Part shown: piece after piece, positions 14,529-23,771 of the stretch
How positions within the stretch are numbered: position 1 is the first letter of the stretch
Layout: every line of letters begins with the position of its first letter
DNA from: Haliea sp041746975
GTDB taxonomy: Bacteria > Pseudomonadota > Gammaproteobacteria > Pseudomonadales > Halieaceae
DNA length: 64,000 bases
Direction of reading: 5' to 3'
Assembly (NCBI GenBank): GCA_041746975.1
Contig: JBGTGB010000058.1
Location: 4,352-68,351, forward strand
Made by a program: the position numbers and the translations under genes
The notes under the pieces: generated by a model
What the model was told of the DNA's origin: nothing
What the model saw: only the letters and a program-made list of their open reading frames with translations
Databases searched by the model: none

Positions 14529-17117
14529 ATGATCAAAAGCCAGCTAAAACCTATGTACCTGTCCGTGTTAGTGGCCTTACCAGCGGTTGGATCGCTCACG
14601 GTTGCAAACAATGCTCATGCGCAGTTGGAAGAGATCGTGGTGACGGCACGTGCGCGTGCCGAATCACTGCAGGATGTGCCTTCGACAATTACCGCGTTTT
14701 CGGAAGGCCAGATCGAAAATATGGGTGTGCAGCGCGCCGAGGACTTTGTCTACATGACCCCGGGCGTAACTTTGGTCAACACTGTGGAGGTGGGCGATTC
14801 CTCGCTGAGTATTCGCGGCATTTCCGGCGCGCGTGACGGCGAGACCAACTTCGCATTCATTGTCGATGGCATTCTCTACACGAACCCTTCCGCCTTCAAC
14901 CGTGAATATCCTGATCTGACGCAAATCGAGGTGCTCAAGGGCCCTCAGGGCGCGCTCTACGGTCGCTCCGCCGCCGGTGGCGCGGTGATCATGTCGACCA
15001 GCAGGCCCACAGATGAAGTTGAAGGAGAGGTAAAACTTTCTGTCGCTGAACATGGTACCTATACCGCAATGGGCACCATCGCTGGCCCGCTGGGTGAGAA
15101 TGTGGCTGGTCGCCTGACCGTGGACCATCGTTCGACTGACGGCTTTTCGGAAAACGTGTTTTTCAATGATAATGTAGTGAACAATTTCGAAGAGACCGGG
15201 ATTGCCGGTCGACTGGTGTTCGATCCCAGCGATACCCTCAGCATCGACACCAAGTTGCGGTACTCGGAGGTAGAGGCTGGTGCTATCGCCTTCAACGCAG
15301 CTTTCCAATTACCGTTTTTTGTCGGCGCACTGGACGGCTTGCAGGCATTCGGGGTGGACCCGGCAGCCGCGTCCATCGATGTGAACGACTTTGAGTGGGT
15401 GTACTCACCCAATGTCGATCCTGAAAACAAGCAGGAGACCGTGGAGTTTTCAATAAAGGTGGACAAGGAACTGGGAATCGGCACCCTGACCGCCTGGGCA
15501 CTTTACTCTGACCAGGAGCAAAGTTTCATCGCCGATGGTACCTCCGGCGCTTTTGGATTCTACAACGGCAAGGCACATTGCCAGGAGTCCGCAGCGGCAC
15601 GGTCTCTTCTGCTTGGAGACGCGACCCCCATGCAACAGCCGACTTTCAATATTGCCGGGTTTACCCCGGCTGGTGATCCCTTCTTCCCTCCTTACAGCCC
15701 GACAACCTGTGATGGTTATCAGTGGCAGGAGCGCAACCAGGAGGATTTCAGCGCGCAGGTACAGCTGACGTCATCGGGGGACGGTGCCCTGCGTTGGCAG
15801 GTGGGAGCTTATTACCTGAATATCGAACGGACGGTAGGGGTTGCGCAACTTGAGGACGACGGACGCCCGAACCTGCCCGAGAGTTTCGTCAACGAGTTGA
15901 CTGATGCCCTGGTGCTGGATGACTTCACCACTGACGTTTATGCGGTATTTGGTTCAGTAAACTACGACATCAGTGATCGTATGGAACTGTCGATTGCCGC
16001 TCGCTATGACCGTGAGGAACGTGAGGTCAAAAACCAGGTGCCAAGCCCCTTGGACGGGAATCTTTCTACCAATATTGACTATTGCGGGACGTTCTTTGAG
16101 GGTGGCTGCACGTTCAACGGTGAGCCTCTCAATGGTACTCCCTGGAACCCCGCCTTTATCGACCTGAATACAGGCGAGGTAAGCGCCTCGGTTGCCGATC
16201 GTAAGGCGACCTTTGATGCCGTGCAGCCCAAGATCAGCCTCACCTACGATGTTAGCGATAACACCACAGTGTTCGGTAGCTGGGGTGTCGGGTTCAAGAC
16301 GGGAGGATTCAACAACCTGGGTGGCACCGAAATTATTGAGCTGTTCCTGGTGAACCCAGACGGCTTGCCCATTGCGCCACCTGAAATTTACGAGGAGGAA
16401 ACGTCAAGTGCGTTTGAGCTTGGTTTCAGCTCGACTGTTCTCGATGGCGCTCTGCAGCTGAACGGCGCCGTGTTCCACACCGAAGTCGACGACATGCAGT
16501 TCTTCGAATTTTATGTCGGACCCTTTGGTTTGCTGCGTGTGGTTTCGGCGATTGACGAGGTCACCATTCAGGGATTTGAGCTGGGCGCTTCTTGGCAGAT
16601 GAGCGACTCATTGCGCCTTGACGCAGGCTACAGCAACATTGATGGCGAAATTGATAAAATGAGTGTTCGCCCTTACGTAGCCGGCAATGAAGTCCCCAAC
16701 CTCGCTGAATTCACTGCAAATCTGGCGCTCACATGGAACCGAAAAGTAGCTGGAAACCTCGATCTTCTGGCGAGACTGGAGTACGCCTACCAGGGCGATA
16801 TCTTCTATCATGTCGTGCAGGGTAGTGATCTCGATCAGCCCCGGGCAGGAGATTTCGAGGGGCTGCCGCTTGAAGTCCCGGCCGTGCTGTTCGGTGGTCT
16901 GGGAACGAGCTTCGCCAACACCAAGGTTGATGGCTATGGAATCACTAATCTTCGCCTCGGCATTGGCAGCGACAACTGGCGGGTGACTGCTTTCGCCCGC
17001 AACCTGTTTGACGAAGAGTACGTAGGCGAGGTAATTCTGGCTCCCGAGTTTGGTGGCGGTTTTGTGACGCCCGGTAACGCGCGCACTGCCGGGGTCGAAA
17101 TTCAATTCATGTTCTAG
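14529..17117 (+). CDS. TonB-dependent outer-membrane receptor
   Basis: A complete 862-residue receptor. It has a signal peptide (residues 1 to about 34, hydrophobic core YLSVLVALPAVGSL), a TonB-box/plug start LEEIVVTARARAESLQDVP, plug motifs such as VEVLKGPQGALYGRSAAGGAV, and a 22-strand-type barrel ending in GVEIQFMF. Receptors starting this way in marine gammaproteobacteria are often catabolic importers rather than siderophore receptors. The operator of site A upstream ties it to the hydantoinase/CoA regulon, so it likely brings in that pathway's substrate. The next gene is convergent, with a shared terminator. Family is certain; the substrate is inferred only from regulation. Confidence 0.95.
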   Translation: MIKSQLKPMYLSVLVALPAVGSLTVANNAHAQLEEIVVTARARAESLQDVPSTITAFSEGQIENMGVQRAEDFVYMTPGVTLVNTVEVGDSSLSIRGISGARDGETNFAFIVDGILYTNPSAFNREYPDLTQIEVLKGPQGALYGRSAAGGAVIMSTSRPTDEVEGEVKLSVAEHGTYTAMGTIAGPLGENVAGRLTVDHRSTDGFSENVFFNDNVVNNFEETGIAGRLVFDPSDTLSIDTKLRYSEVEAGAIAFNAAFQLPFFVGALDGLQAFGVDPAAASIDVNDFEWVYSPNVDPENKQETVEFSIKVDKELGIGTLTAWALYSDQEQSFIADGTSGAFGFYNGKAHCQESAAARSLLLGDATPMQQPTFNIAGFTPAGDPFFPPYSPTTCDGYQWQERNQEDFSAQVQLTSSGDGALRWQVGAYYLNIERTVGVAQLEDDGRPNLPESFVNELTDALVLDDFTTDVYAVFGSVNYDISDRMELSIAARYDREEREVKNQVPSPLDGNLSTNIDYCGTFFEGGCTFNGEPLNGTPWNPAFIDLNTGEVSASVADRKATFDAVQPKISLTYDVSDNTTVFGSWGVGFKTGGFNNLGGTEIIELFLVNPDGLPIAPPEIYEEETSSAFELGFSSTVLDGALQLNGAVFHTEVDDMQFFEFYVGPFGLLRVVSAIDEVTIQGFELGASWQMSDSLRLDAGYSNIDGEIDKMSVRPYVAGNEVPNLAEFTANLALTWNRKVAGNLDLLARLEYAYQGDIFYHVVQGSDLDQPRAGDFEGLPLEVPAVLFGGLGTSFANTKVDGYGITNLRLGIGSDNWRVTAFARNLFDEEYVGEVILAPEFGGGFVTPGNARTAGVEIQFMF

Positions 17118-17126
17118 TTGTCAGAG

Positions 17127-18056
17127 CTAAAAAGGCCGGGGCAATGCCCCGGCCTTTTTATTTTGTGTCCGGGCCACAACCTCAAGATAGACAATCGAAC
17201 CGACAACAATGGCGATACCCACCAGTTGTAACGCCGAAATCTGTTCGCCCAGAAAAAGCACTGCCATTATGGCCGCTGCTGGTGGGCCTACAGTACTGGC
17301 AAATGCTGCTCGCTGTGAGCCAATGCGGCGCACACCCTCTGCCATCAGCGAAAGCGGGATTATCGTTGCAATCATTACCAGCGCGCCCAACCACGCCCAC
17401 GCCTCGGCCGACAGTGCAAGATCAAGCCACCCGTGGCGGAGCTGGTAGTGCACTGCGAAAGCACCACCCGCGGCGCCCATGGCCAGAAGAGTGAAAAGCG
17501 TGCTGCCTATTTCAGGGGTCAATCGCGCACTGATCAAAAAATAAATTGCTATTGTCAGGGCGCAGAAAAAGACCCAGAGCGCACCTTCAATATTGGCGCT
17601 GAGCAACTCCGTGCTGTCAATTCCCACCACCAGGATGATACCGACAAAGGTTGTCACCAGCGCCGCCACAGTGGAACGCCTTAAGGGCTCGAAACCCAGC
17701 AGGACAGCCAACATTACGACAATTGCGGGGTAGGTATAAAGAAGGGACCGCTCCACACTCGCATCAATGAGTGTTAGGGCATAGAAGTTCGAGAGGGCGC
17801 CGAGGTAATAGCATAGGAAGCCTGCGGCTATTGCTGTTGCCGCATGCGAAAGTTTTAAGTGAACATCGCGGCGAAAGGACCCAGACAGGAACGCGATGAC
17901 CAGAAATCCTGGCACAGCCAGTACGGAACGCGCCGCCGCTACGGTCTCATAGTCAACTCCCAGGCTATATAGCTGCTTGGCAAAAATCCCCTTGGCAGCC
18001 AGCATGATAGAGCCGACCAGAACAAACAGAGAGCCCATCCATAGGTTTCGCGTCAC
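17127..18056 (-). CDS. EamA/DMT-superfamily inner-membrane transporter
   Basis: A 309-residue permease with ten hydrophobic spans in two homologous halves, as in EamA-domain drug/metabolite transporters. The first repeat opens with GSLFVLVGSIMLAAKGIFAK; the second holds GSQRAAFASTVGPPAAAIMA and the usual GEQISALQLVGIAIVVGS. The start overlaps the stop of the isochorismatase-fold gene (ATGA), so the two are coupled. Its place in the GntR-operator regulon suggests movement of the pathway substrate or a by-product across the inner membrane. The direction cannot be read. Its final codons double as the terminator stem. Confidence 0.87.
   Translation of the reverse strand: MTRNLWMGSLFVLVGSIMLAAKGIFAKQLYSLGVDYETVAAARSVLAVPGFLVIAFLSGSFRRDVHLKLSHAATAIAAGFLCYYLGALSNFYALTLIDASVERSLLYTYPAIVVMLAVLLGFEPLRRSTVAALVTTFVGIILVVGIDSTELLSANIEGALWVFFCALTIAIYFLISARLTPEIGSTLFTLLAMGAAGGAFAVHYQLRHGWLDLALSAEAWAWLGALVMIATIIPLSLMAEGVRRIGSQRAAFASTVGPPAAAIMAVLFLGEQISALQLVGIAIVVGSIVYLEVVARTQNKKAGALPRPF
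17129..17159. terminator. Bidirectional terminator inside the 3' end of the EamA gene
   Basis: A perfect 14-bp stem, AAAAAGGCCGGGGC (17129-17142) with GCCCCGGCCTTTTT (17146-17159), and an AAT loop. Both strands end in a run of T, so it can stop the TonB receptor transcript (+) and the EamA transcript (-). It overlaps the last ten codons and the stop of the EamA gene. Confidence 0.9.
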
Positions 18057-18721
18057 TCTGCTCCAAGCTCGGCAATTACTTCATCGGTAGTCATCACTCG
18101 CGACCATAGGCGCTGCAACATGCTCAATGTGGCCTCCTGCATATCTTCACTGTCTGTGCCGGTGCCGTCGCTTACGATGACCACGCTGTACTGGGCATCG
18201 CAGGCCTCCATCGCAGTCATCGCTACGCAGTTATTTGTCGATACTCCCACACACACAACCGATTTGATACCCATCGCCTTCAGATGCGAGTCGAGACCGG
18301 TAGACCGGAAGGCGCCCTGGGTTGTTTTGTTAACCACCAGATCCTCCGGACTAGGTTTCAGTGCCGCCACAATCTCATGTTCGGGCTGGCCCACAATATT
18401 GTTCGTTGCCTTAACGATGCCGGCAATATGCCTTGGGACGTCACTGGCATCGGGCATATTGGATCCATAGGTTATGTAAATTACCTTGGCGCCGACGGAT
18501 CTGACGCAGTCAGCAAGCCTCGAAATGTTCGGAATCAACACCTGTTCGATACGATCAAATCGATAGTTCGCGTCCTCAAGTGTTCCTTGCTCAGCCAGTA
18601 TCCTTCCCAGCCCCATCAGACGGTTGCCGGTAGCGTTCTGCATATCGATTATCAGCAGGGCTGTATCTGCCGCGCTTAGTGAGACGGATTGGCTGAACGA
18701 GTCGACAAAAGTGGGGCGCAT
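18053..18721 (-). CDS. Isochorismatase-fold cysteine hydrolase
   Basis: A 222-residue hydrolase with the complete Cys-Asp-Lys triad of the isochorismatase superfamily: Asp26 in LLIIDMQNA, Lys132 in NKTTQGAF and Cys165 in VSTNNCVAMTA. Such enzymes hydrolyse amides (nicotinamidase, maleamate and ureidoacrylate amidases) or N-carbamoyl groups. It is divergent from a second member of the same superfamily at 18843, with an operator between them, and is coupled to an EamA transporter. In this regulon it most likely removes ammonia from a half-amide or carbamoyl intermediate formed by ring opening. The exact substrate is not visible. Confidence 0.9.
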   Translation of the reverse strand: MRPTFVDSFSQSVSLSAADTALLIIDMQNATGNRLMGLGRILAEQGTLEDANYRFDRIEQVLIPNISRLADCVRSVGAKVIYITYGSNMPDASDVPRHIAGIVKATNNIVGQPEHEIVAALKPSPEDLVVNKTTQGAFRSTGLDSHLKAMGIKSVVCVGVSTNNCVAMTAMEACDAQYSVVIVSDGTGTDSEDMQEATLSMLQRLWSRVMTTDEVIAELGAE

Positions 18722-18769
18722 GTGGAGTATTCCTTGGCCTGGATAGCATTAAAATAAGCGCTAATAAAC

Positions 18770-18798
18770 TTGAAATGTTCGGACATTTTAGATCAAAT
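18770..18798 (+). promoter_or_regulatory. Promoter with GntR-type operator (site B)
   Basis: AAATGTTCGGACATTT (18773-18788) is a near-perfect palindrome lying between -35 TTGAAA (18770-18775) and -10 TCAAAT (18793-18798) at 17-bp spacing. It faces the hydrolase gene at 18843 and lies in the shared region with the divergent gene starting at 18721, so one site could repress both directions. It carries the ATGTNCGNACAT core of sites A, C and D. Confidence 0.72.
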
Positions 18799-18842
18799 AG
18801 GAGTTCACGTCATCAACATCATTGTTCCCGGGACTACTGGAT

Positions 18843-19475
18843 ATGGATGAATTTGAAAAAGCAGGCTATGGGCAAAAGCCTATTGGTTATGGTGATCGCC
18901 CGGCTGTATTGATAGTCGATTTTCAAAAAGGTTTTACTGACGCGTCGTACCCGCTGGGCAGGTCCTCACATGTGCAGCGGGCCGTGGACAACACCGCAGT
19001 CCTGGTGGCGGAAGCCCGCCAGCGCGGGATTCCAGTCGCATCCTGCAATGTTGCCTGGCAAAGCGCTGCTGACATGGCCTACTGGAAAATAGCGTCGCTA
19101 TATGACGGCACGTTCTTTCACGGGCATCCTTGCACAGAGTTCGATCCGAGAATTTCCGACCCCGATTACATTTTTCAATTTACCAAAACCGCCCCTTCGA
19201 TTTTCTTCCAGACCCCAGTGGTGACATGGCTGACAAAGCACTGCATCGACACCACCATTATCACCGGGTGCACTACATCCGGATGTGTGCGTGCGTCTAT
19301 CGTGGACTCTTTCTCCTATGGCTTTCGGACCATCGTTCCTGAAGATTGCTGCGGCGACCAGAACGAAGATGCGCATCGGAGCAACCTGCGAGACGTAGGT
19401 CGACGCTATGCCGATGTCACTACGCTGGCTGATGTCATTGCTCACTTTGAAACACATTTTCCCAAGGCCAACTGA
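18843..19475 (+). CDS. Isochorismatase-fold hydrolase, N-carbamoylsarcosine amidase-like
   Basis: A 210-residue hydrolase. The triad is visible: Asp in PAVLIVDFQKGFTD, Lys in QFTKTAPSIFFQT and Cys in TTSGCVRASIVDSFSYGF. The DFQKGFTD entry and the SGCVRAS nucleophile loop are closer to N-carbamoylsarcosine amidohydrolase than to nicotinamidase. That enzyme acts after ATP-dependent N-methylhydantoinase, a HyuA/HyuB relative, and such a pair is encoded 2.2 kb downstream. The ATG at 18843 is preferred over an in-frame TTG 21 bp earlier. It is followed after 9 bp by the alpha/beta-hydrolase-fold gene. A role after ring opening is inferred. Confidence 0.87.
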   Translation: MDEFEKAGYGQKPIGYGDRPAVLIVDFQKGFTDASYPLGRSSHVQRAVDNTAVLVAEARQRGIPVASCNVAWQSAADMAYWKIASLYDGTFFHGHPCTEFDPRISDPDYIFQFTKTAPSIFFQTPVVTWLTKHCIDTTIITGCTTSGCVRASIVDSFSYGFRTIVPEDCCGDQNEDAHRSNLRDVGRRYADVTTLADVIAHFETHFPKAN

Positions 19476-19484
19476 GGATCCACG

Positions 19485-20288
19485 ATGCCAACTGCAACAA
19501 TTAACAACCACACCATGTATTACGAAGTCCATGGCGATGGCCCGCCCGCAGTCTACATCGGGGGTTGGGACACCTTCTGTCACGGCCGGGAGCATTTTCT
19601 CGCGCGCGGCATGACCGACAAGTATTCAGTGCTTTTGGTGGACTATCGTGGCATCGGTGAATCTGATGACGATTTGAGCGTTGCTCCAACCACAGAATTA
19701 CATGCCGACGATATCATCGGCCTGCTGGACCACCTCGGTATGACCAGTGTTTATTTTGTCGGCCTCGTCGGTATCGGTGCCTGTATCGGTCAATGGGTAG
19801 CTTTAAAGCGACCGGATCTGGTGCGCTGTATGGTGAACATGGGTTGCTGGACGTACTCCGACGATTGCATGCGCGATCAGCTCAACGCGTTGGGGGTCAT
19901 GCATGAGAAAGCCGGCTTCCTTGCGTTTCAGGAACTCGTTGCGGTGTATTCATTCCGGCCCGACTATTATATTGCCAACCGACACAAGTTATTGGGCAGC
20001 GGGCGCGTATGGGGAGTGCTTGAGAATAGGTTGACCGCTCATTTACGATTCATTGAGGCCTGTAACAGTCACGACATAAGGCCTCACCTGAAGGATATCG
20101 GTGCCCCGACGCTGGTTATTCATGCGGGGCAGGACGTCATCACTGGGCCTCGCACCACGACCCCTCTGGAAGAAGGTCTGCCCAATGCGGTGGGAGTGAC
20201 CATGGGCGATGTGGCCCATGTGGTCGCGGGCAAGGACGAAAAAATCGCCTTCTGTAAAATCCTCCACGACTTTCTGGACCAGCACTAG
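19485..20288 (+). CDS. Alpha/beta-hydrolase-fold protein lacking the nucleophile serine
   Basis: A 267-residue alpha/beta-hydrolase-fold protein. VLLVDYRGIGESD gives the strand before helix A, DVITG marks the likely acid, and GDVAHVV the catalytic His. The nucleophile elbow that normally reads G-x-S-x-G-G is GLVGIGA (residues 93-99), with Val95 in place of Ser and no Ser, Cys or Asp in the turn. The protein may thus be a lyase, a cofactor-free oxygenase-like enzyme using the His-Asp pair, or non-catalytic. It is cotranscribed with the upstream amidase-like gene (9-bp gap). Family is firm; the activity is unknown. Confidence 0.85.
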   Translation: MPTATINNHTMYYEVHGDGPPAVYIGGWDTFCHGREHFLARGMTDKYSVLLVDYRGIGESDDDLSVAPTTELHADDIIGLLDHLGMTSVYFVGLVGIGACIGQWVALKRPDLVRCMVNMGCWTYSDDCMRDQLNALGVMHEKAGFLAFQELVAVYSFRPDYYIANRHKLLGSGRVWGVLENRLTAHLRFIEACNSHDIRPHLKDIGAPTLVIHAGQDVITGPRTTTPLEEGLPNAVGVTMGDVAHVVAGKDEKIAFCKILHDFLDQH

Positions 20289-20324
20289 CTTGGGCTGACG
20301 GTAAACCGACGGGCGCACGGCATC

Positions 20325-21509
20325 CTAGATAATCCCGCGTGCCCTTAAATCGTCCAATGCCCCTCCGTGGCCGAGTTCTTCACCTAGCAGCGCATCATTG
20401 TCCTCCCCCAGTCCCCGGCCGGGGGAAATCGCGAGGCGTTCCTGGTCAAGGCGGATTGGATTTCTCAGCACCTGCAGTTCACCGTCGCGATGTGGAATGG
20501 TGGCGCGCATCTTGACCTTATCAACAAAAGGACTATCCAAAGCGGCGGGTAGATCGTAGACCGGCGCCACCGGCACGTAGGTCTGCAATTTTTCCAGCCA
20601 ATTCGCTGTGTCATCCCCCTCGAATATCTGATCCAGTATCGGGGTGAGGAGATCTCTGTTTATTGCGCGATCTCGCATGTTCGCAAAGCGTGAGTCCTGA
20701 GCCAATTCAGGATGGCCAATGATATCTACCAGCAATCCCCAGAACTTTTCGGTCATGCACATGACGAATATCCAGCCATCCGCTGTCTTGACCAACTGCA
20801 CCGGAGTTTGTGATGGGTGCGAACTGCGCGGCAGGCGTTCAGTGAGAATACCGTGGTTCATATACCAGGTTCCGGGGTAGCTTAACTGGTGTAGTGCCAC
20901 ATCGAACAAGCTTATATCGACGTCACGCCCGCCCTGGCTAGCCCGTCCTATCAACGCCGCCAGACATCCCATTCCCGCAACAGTGCCGGTCATGAAATCA
21001 ATCATTGACAGCCCAAATCGTGTTGGTGGTGAATCCGGGTCACCCGTAAGCTCGAGAAAACCGCATTCGGACTGCATGAGATAGTCATATCCGGGCCAGT
21101 CTGCGCGATCATTGTCTCTTCCGTAGGCCGAGATATGGGTACAGATGATATCGTCCTTAATAGATTTCAGGCTCGCATAGTCCAGGCCAAGCTTTGCGGG
21201 CTGATTGCCTCTGAGATTGTTCCAGACCACGTCAGCGGTCTTCACAAGCTCATGGAATAATGCAGTCCCTTCCTGACTTTTCAGGTTCAGAGTGACACTC
21301 TTTTTGTTCAGATTGAATGCCTGGAAGTAGGTACTATCGTCCTCTCCCAGCAAGACCGCACCGGTTTGACGGGCCGGGTCTCCGCCACTTTCGCGGCTTT
21401 CTATCTTGATCACCTCTGCACCGAGATCAGCCAGATACATGGATCCATAGGGCCCGGCGCCGAATTGTTCGATTGCCAGGACGCGAATGCCCTGCAGTGG
21501 TAGGTTCAT
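20325..21509 (-). CDS. CoA-transferase family III (CaiB/BaiF)
   Basis: A 394-residue family III CoA-transferase. AIEQFGAGPYGSMYLADLG opens the protein, Asp171 in GLSMIDFMTG is the predicted catalytic residue, and GGRDVDISLFD follows. This is the third member in the window, and the one within the GntR-operator regulon (site C overlaps its promoter). With the MaoC hydratase and CitE lyase nearby it recalls the itaconate set of Pseudomonas (CoA-transferase, hydratase, citramalyl-CoA lyase), so it may load CoA onto an itaconate- or methylsuccinate-like diacid. It is divergent from hyuA and convergent with the alpha/beta-hydrolase gene. Confidence 0.92.
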   Translation of the reverse strand: MNLPLQGIRVLAIEQFGAGPYGSMYLADLGAEVIKIESRESGGDPARQTGAVLLGEDDSTYFQAFNLNKKSVTLNLKSQEGTALFHELVKTADVVWNNLRGNQPAKLGLDYASLKSIKDDIICTHISAYGRDNDRADWPGYDYLMQSECGFLELTGDPDSPPTRFGLSMIDFMTGTVAGMGCLAALIGRASQGGRDVDISLFDVALHQLSYPGTWYMNHGILTERLPRSSHPSQTPVQLVKTADGWIFVMCMTEKFWGLLVDIIGHPELAQDSRFANMRDRAINRDLLTPILDQIFEGDDTANWLEKLQTYVPVAPVYDLPAALDSPFVDKVKMRATIPHRDGELQVLRNPIRLDQERLAISPGRGLGEDNDALLGEELGHGGALDDLRARGII

Positions 21510-21611
21510 GAGATGGTCGCTCCTTGAAAGAGACGGTTATTGGCGGTCCTGAGGCTCAATTGCCCACTCTGGCAGCAATGCTTGCATCATCCGGGCAATT
21601 ATTGCATTCTA

Positions 21612-21675
21612 CAGTCATAGAAGATTAAGCGTCAAATGTCCGGTCAATTGACGGTTGGACTTTGGGAATGATAAC
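21612..21675. promoter_or_regulatory. Divergent promoters with GntR-type operator (site C)
   Basis: AAATGTCCGGTCAATT (21634-21649) resembles the palindrome of sites A, B and D in 14 of 16 bases of the shared form. On the plus strand -35 TTGACG (21648-21653) and -10 GATAAC (21670-21675) lead to hyuA. On the minus strand a TTGACG-N18-TAGAAT pair leads to the CoA-transferase. The operator overlaps both -35 regions, so one bound protein could silence both operons. Confidence 0.65.
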
Positions 21676-21694
21676 TGCCAAAGAGAGGTGCAAT

Positions 21695-23752
21695 ATGTCT
21701 TATCGCCTAGGAGTCGACGTAGGGGGAACGTTTACTGACCTCTTATTGGTTGACGAGGATTCGGGGAAAGTTTTCACCGCAAAAGTGCCCAGCACACCGG
21801 ATGATTCCTCCATTGGTGTGCTCAATGGTATCAAGCGTGTATGCGAAATCGCCAACGTCGATCCCGGCAAGATCTCGCAGGTTATGCACGGCACCACGGT
21901 TGCCACCAACACCATTCTGACCAACACCGGGGCCAAGGTGGGTCTGGTGACGACCAAGGGGTTTCGTCAGGTTCTGCAGATCGCGCGATCCTATGTGCCA
22001 GGTGGCCTGGGCGGCTGGGTCATTTACAACAAGAGCGATGCGCTTGCGCCACTGTCCTGCACAATCGAGGCGGATGAGCGAATGGGTGCAGATGGAAAGG
22101 TAGTTCGCCCCCTCAACAAGAAGGCGTTGAAGCAGTCACTGGAAAGCCTGAAAAAGGAAAATATCGAGGCACTCACAGTATGTCTCATCAACTCCTACGC
22201 AAACGGCAGCAATGAGAAGGAAGTTGCCAAGATAGCGAAAGAGGTGTTGCCGGGAATTCCCATCTCGATCTCCTACGATGTTGTACCGGAGATGCAAGAG
22301 TACGAGCGTGCCATAACAACCGTTGCAAACTCCTACGTGCGCCCCCGGGTCTCAAAGTATGTACAGAATCTGCAGCGCAAGCTCAGCAAGGAAATGGGCG
22401 GGGTCAAACTGCATATCCTGCGCTCCGACGGAGGCATGGCTTCAGCGAAGGTGGCCGAGTCACTACCTGTGAACCTGCTGATGAGCGGTCCTGCGGGCGG
22501 CGTTGCCGGTGCGGTCTGGGTAGCGAAGCAGGCCGGATTCAAGGACCTGCTAACCTTCGACATGGGGGGCACGTCCACCGATGTCGCGCTGGTTCAGGAC
22601 GGCAAAGCGCAATTGCGTCGAGAAACCACCGTTGGTGACGTTACAGTCCGTGCATCTTCCGTGGACGTTCGAACTGTGGGTGCAGGGGGTGGCTCAATCG
22701 CTCACGTGCCGGAGCTGACCGGCGCGCTTCGTGTCGGGCCAGAAAGTGCTGGCGCTGAACCGGGTCCTGCTGCCTATAACAAGGGCGGTACCCTGCCAAC
22801 GGTGACCGATGCGAACGTAGTACTGGGTTACCTGCCAACAGAGGTGCGGCTTGGGGGTGACATGGAGATTCGCAAGGATCTCGCCGAGGACGCGATTCGG
22901 CCCATTGCCAAGGCTCTGGGAATTTCCATCAAGCGTGCCGCCGCCGGCATCGTCGATATCGTCAATGAAAATATGTATGGCGCCCTGCGTCTGGTTTCGG
23001 TTGAGCAGGGCTATGACCCCCGCGAATTCGCTCTTATTGGCTTTGGTGGCGCGGGTCCCCTGCATGCCAACGCACTCGGGAAACTGATGAATAGCTGGCC
23101 GGTTATTGTCCCGCCAGGCCCGGGTGTATTGTGTGCGTATGGAGACGCCACGACACGGGTGCGCGATGAAGCTTCCCGCACCTTCATTCGTCGATTCAGT
23201 CAGACAACCGCCGCTCAGGTAGCTCAGATGTTCGAGAAGCTGGCAGCGCAAGCGGAAAAAACGATCGAGAAGGAAGGAGTGCCGGAAAACGAGCGCAGCC
23301 TTACCTACCAGGCAGATATTCGTTACCACGGACAGGGGCTGCTATTGACTGTAGACTTTGAATTGGATGCACTACGGTCACAAGGTCTGGACGTCATCGG
23401 TGACCAGTTTGAAGAGATGCACAAGCAGCTGTTCACCTTCGCTCTTGAGAGCGACAAGGAAATTGTGAACCTGCGCGCGGTTGCGCAGGGGCGCTCCGCA
23501 GATATTGAACCTCAAAAGGTGGCTCAGGGGTCCCGCACACCGAACAAGGCGTCCATTATCGGTAAGTCCAGTGTTTACATGGACCACAAGGATCTGCAGG
23601 CCACTCTGTACAAACGGTCAGAGCTGCGCGCTGGTAACGAAATCCCCGGGCCAGCTGTCTTGTTGGAAATGGATTCGACCACAGTTATTTTGCCAGGGCA
23701 TATCGGCAAGGTAGATACTTTCGGAAATATTCTGATTACGCCACAAGCGTAA
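21695..23752 (+). CDS. hyuA: Hydantoinase/oxoprolinase subunit A (HyuA, ATP-dependent ring-opening)
   Basis: A 685-residue HyuA-type subunit. The N-terminal GVDVGGTFTDLLLVDED is the ASKHA-type nucleotide site. HGTTVATNTILTNTGAKVGL, LTFDMGGTSTDVALVQDG and the glycine-rich GAGGGSIAHV complete the ATP-binding core. SAGAEPGPAAYNKGG precedes the C-terminal part. Together with HyuB such proteins hydrolyse N-methylhydantoin, 5-oxoproline or caprolactam with ATP, or act as carboxylases. No carboxylase gamma subunit lies nearby, so hydrolysis is favoured. The start at 21695 follows GAGAGGTGCAAT; an ATG at 21662 in frame lacks a ribosome site. hyuB follows after 19 bp. Confidence 0.92.
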   Translation: MSYRLGVDVGGTFTDLLLVDEDSGKVFTAKVPSTPDDSSIGVLNGIKRVCEIANVDPGKISQVMHGTTVATNTILTNTGAKVGLVTTKGFRQVLQIARSYVPGGLGGWVIYNKSDALAPLSCTIEADERMGADGKVVRPLNKKALKQSLESLKKENIEALTVCLINSYANGSNEKEVAKIAKEVLPGIPISISYDVVPEMQEYERAITTVANSYVRPRVSKYVQNLQRKLSKEMGGVKLHILRSDGGMASAKVAESLPVNLLMSGPAGGVAGAVWVAKQAGFKDLLTFDMGGTSTDVALVQDGKAQLRRETTVGDVTVRASSVDVRTVGAGGGSIAHVPELTGALRVGPESAGAEPGPAAYNKGGTLPTVTDANVVLGYLPTEVRLGGDMEIRKDLAEDAIRPIAKALGISIKRAAAGIVDIVNENMYGALRLVSVEQGYDPREFALIGFGGAGPLHANALGKLMNSWPVIVPPGPGVLCAYGDATTRVRDEASRTFIRRFSQTTAAQVAQMFEKLAAQAEKTIEKEGVPENERSLTYQADIRYHGQGLLLTVDFELDALRSQGLDVIGDQFEEMHKQLFTFALESDKEIVNLRAVAQGRSADIEPQKVAQGSRTPNKASIIGKSSVYMDHKDLQATLYKRSELRAGNEIPGPAVLLEMDSTTVILPGHIGKVDTFGNILITPQA

Positions 23753-23771
23753 CTGACGAGGAGCAGAGCAC

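Noticed and set aside
2231..20288. A nicotinate (nic-type) pathway built from the isomerase-like, monooxygenase, amidase-like and alpha/beta-hydrolase genes
   Set aside because: The genes lie far apart, no NicX-type dioxygenase is present, the isomerase-like protein lacks the second Cys, and the hydrolase-fold protein lacks its nucleophile.
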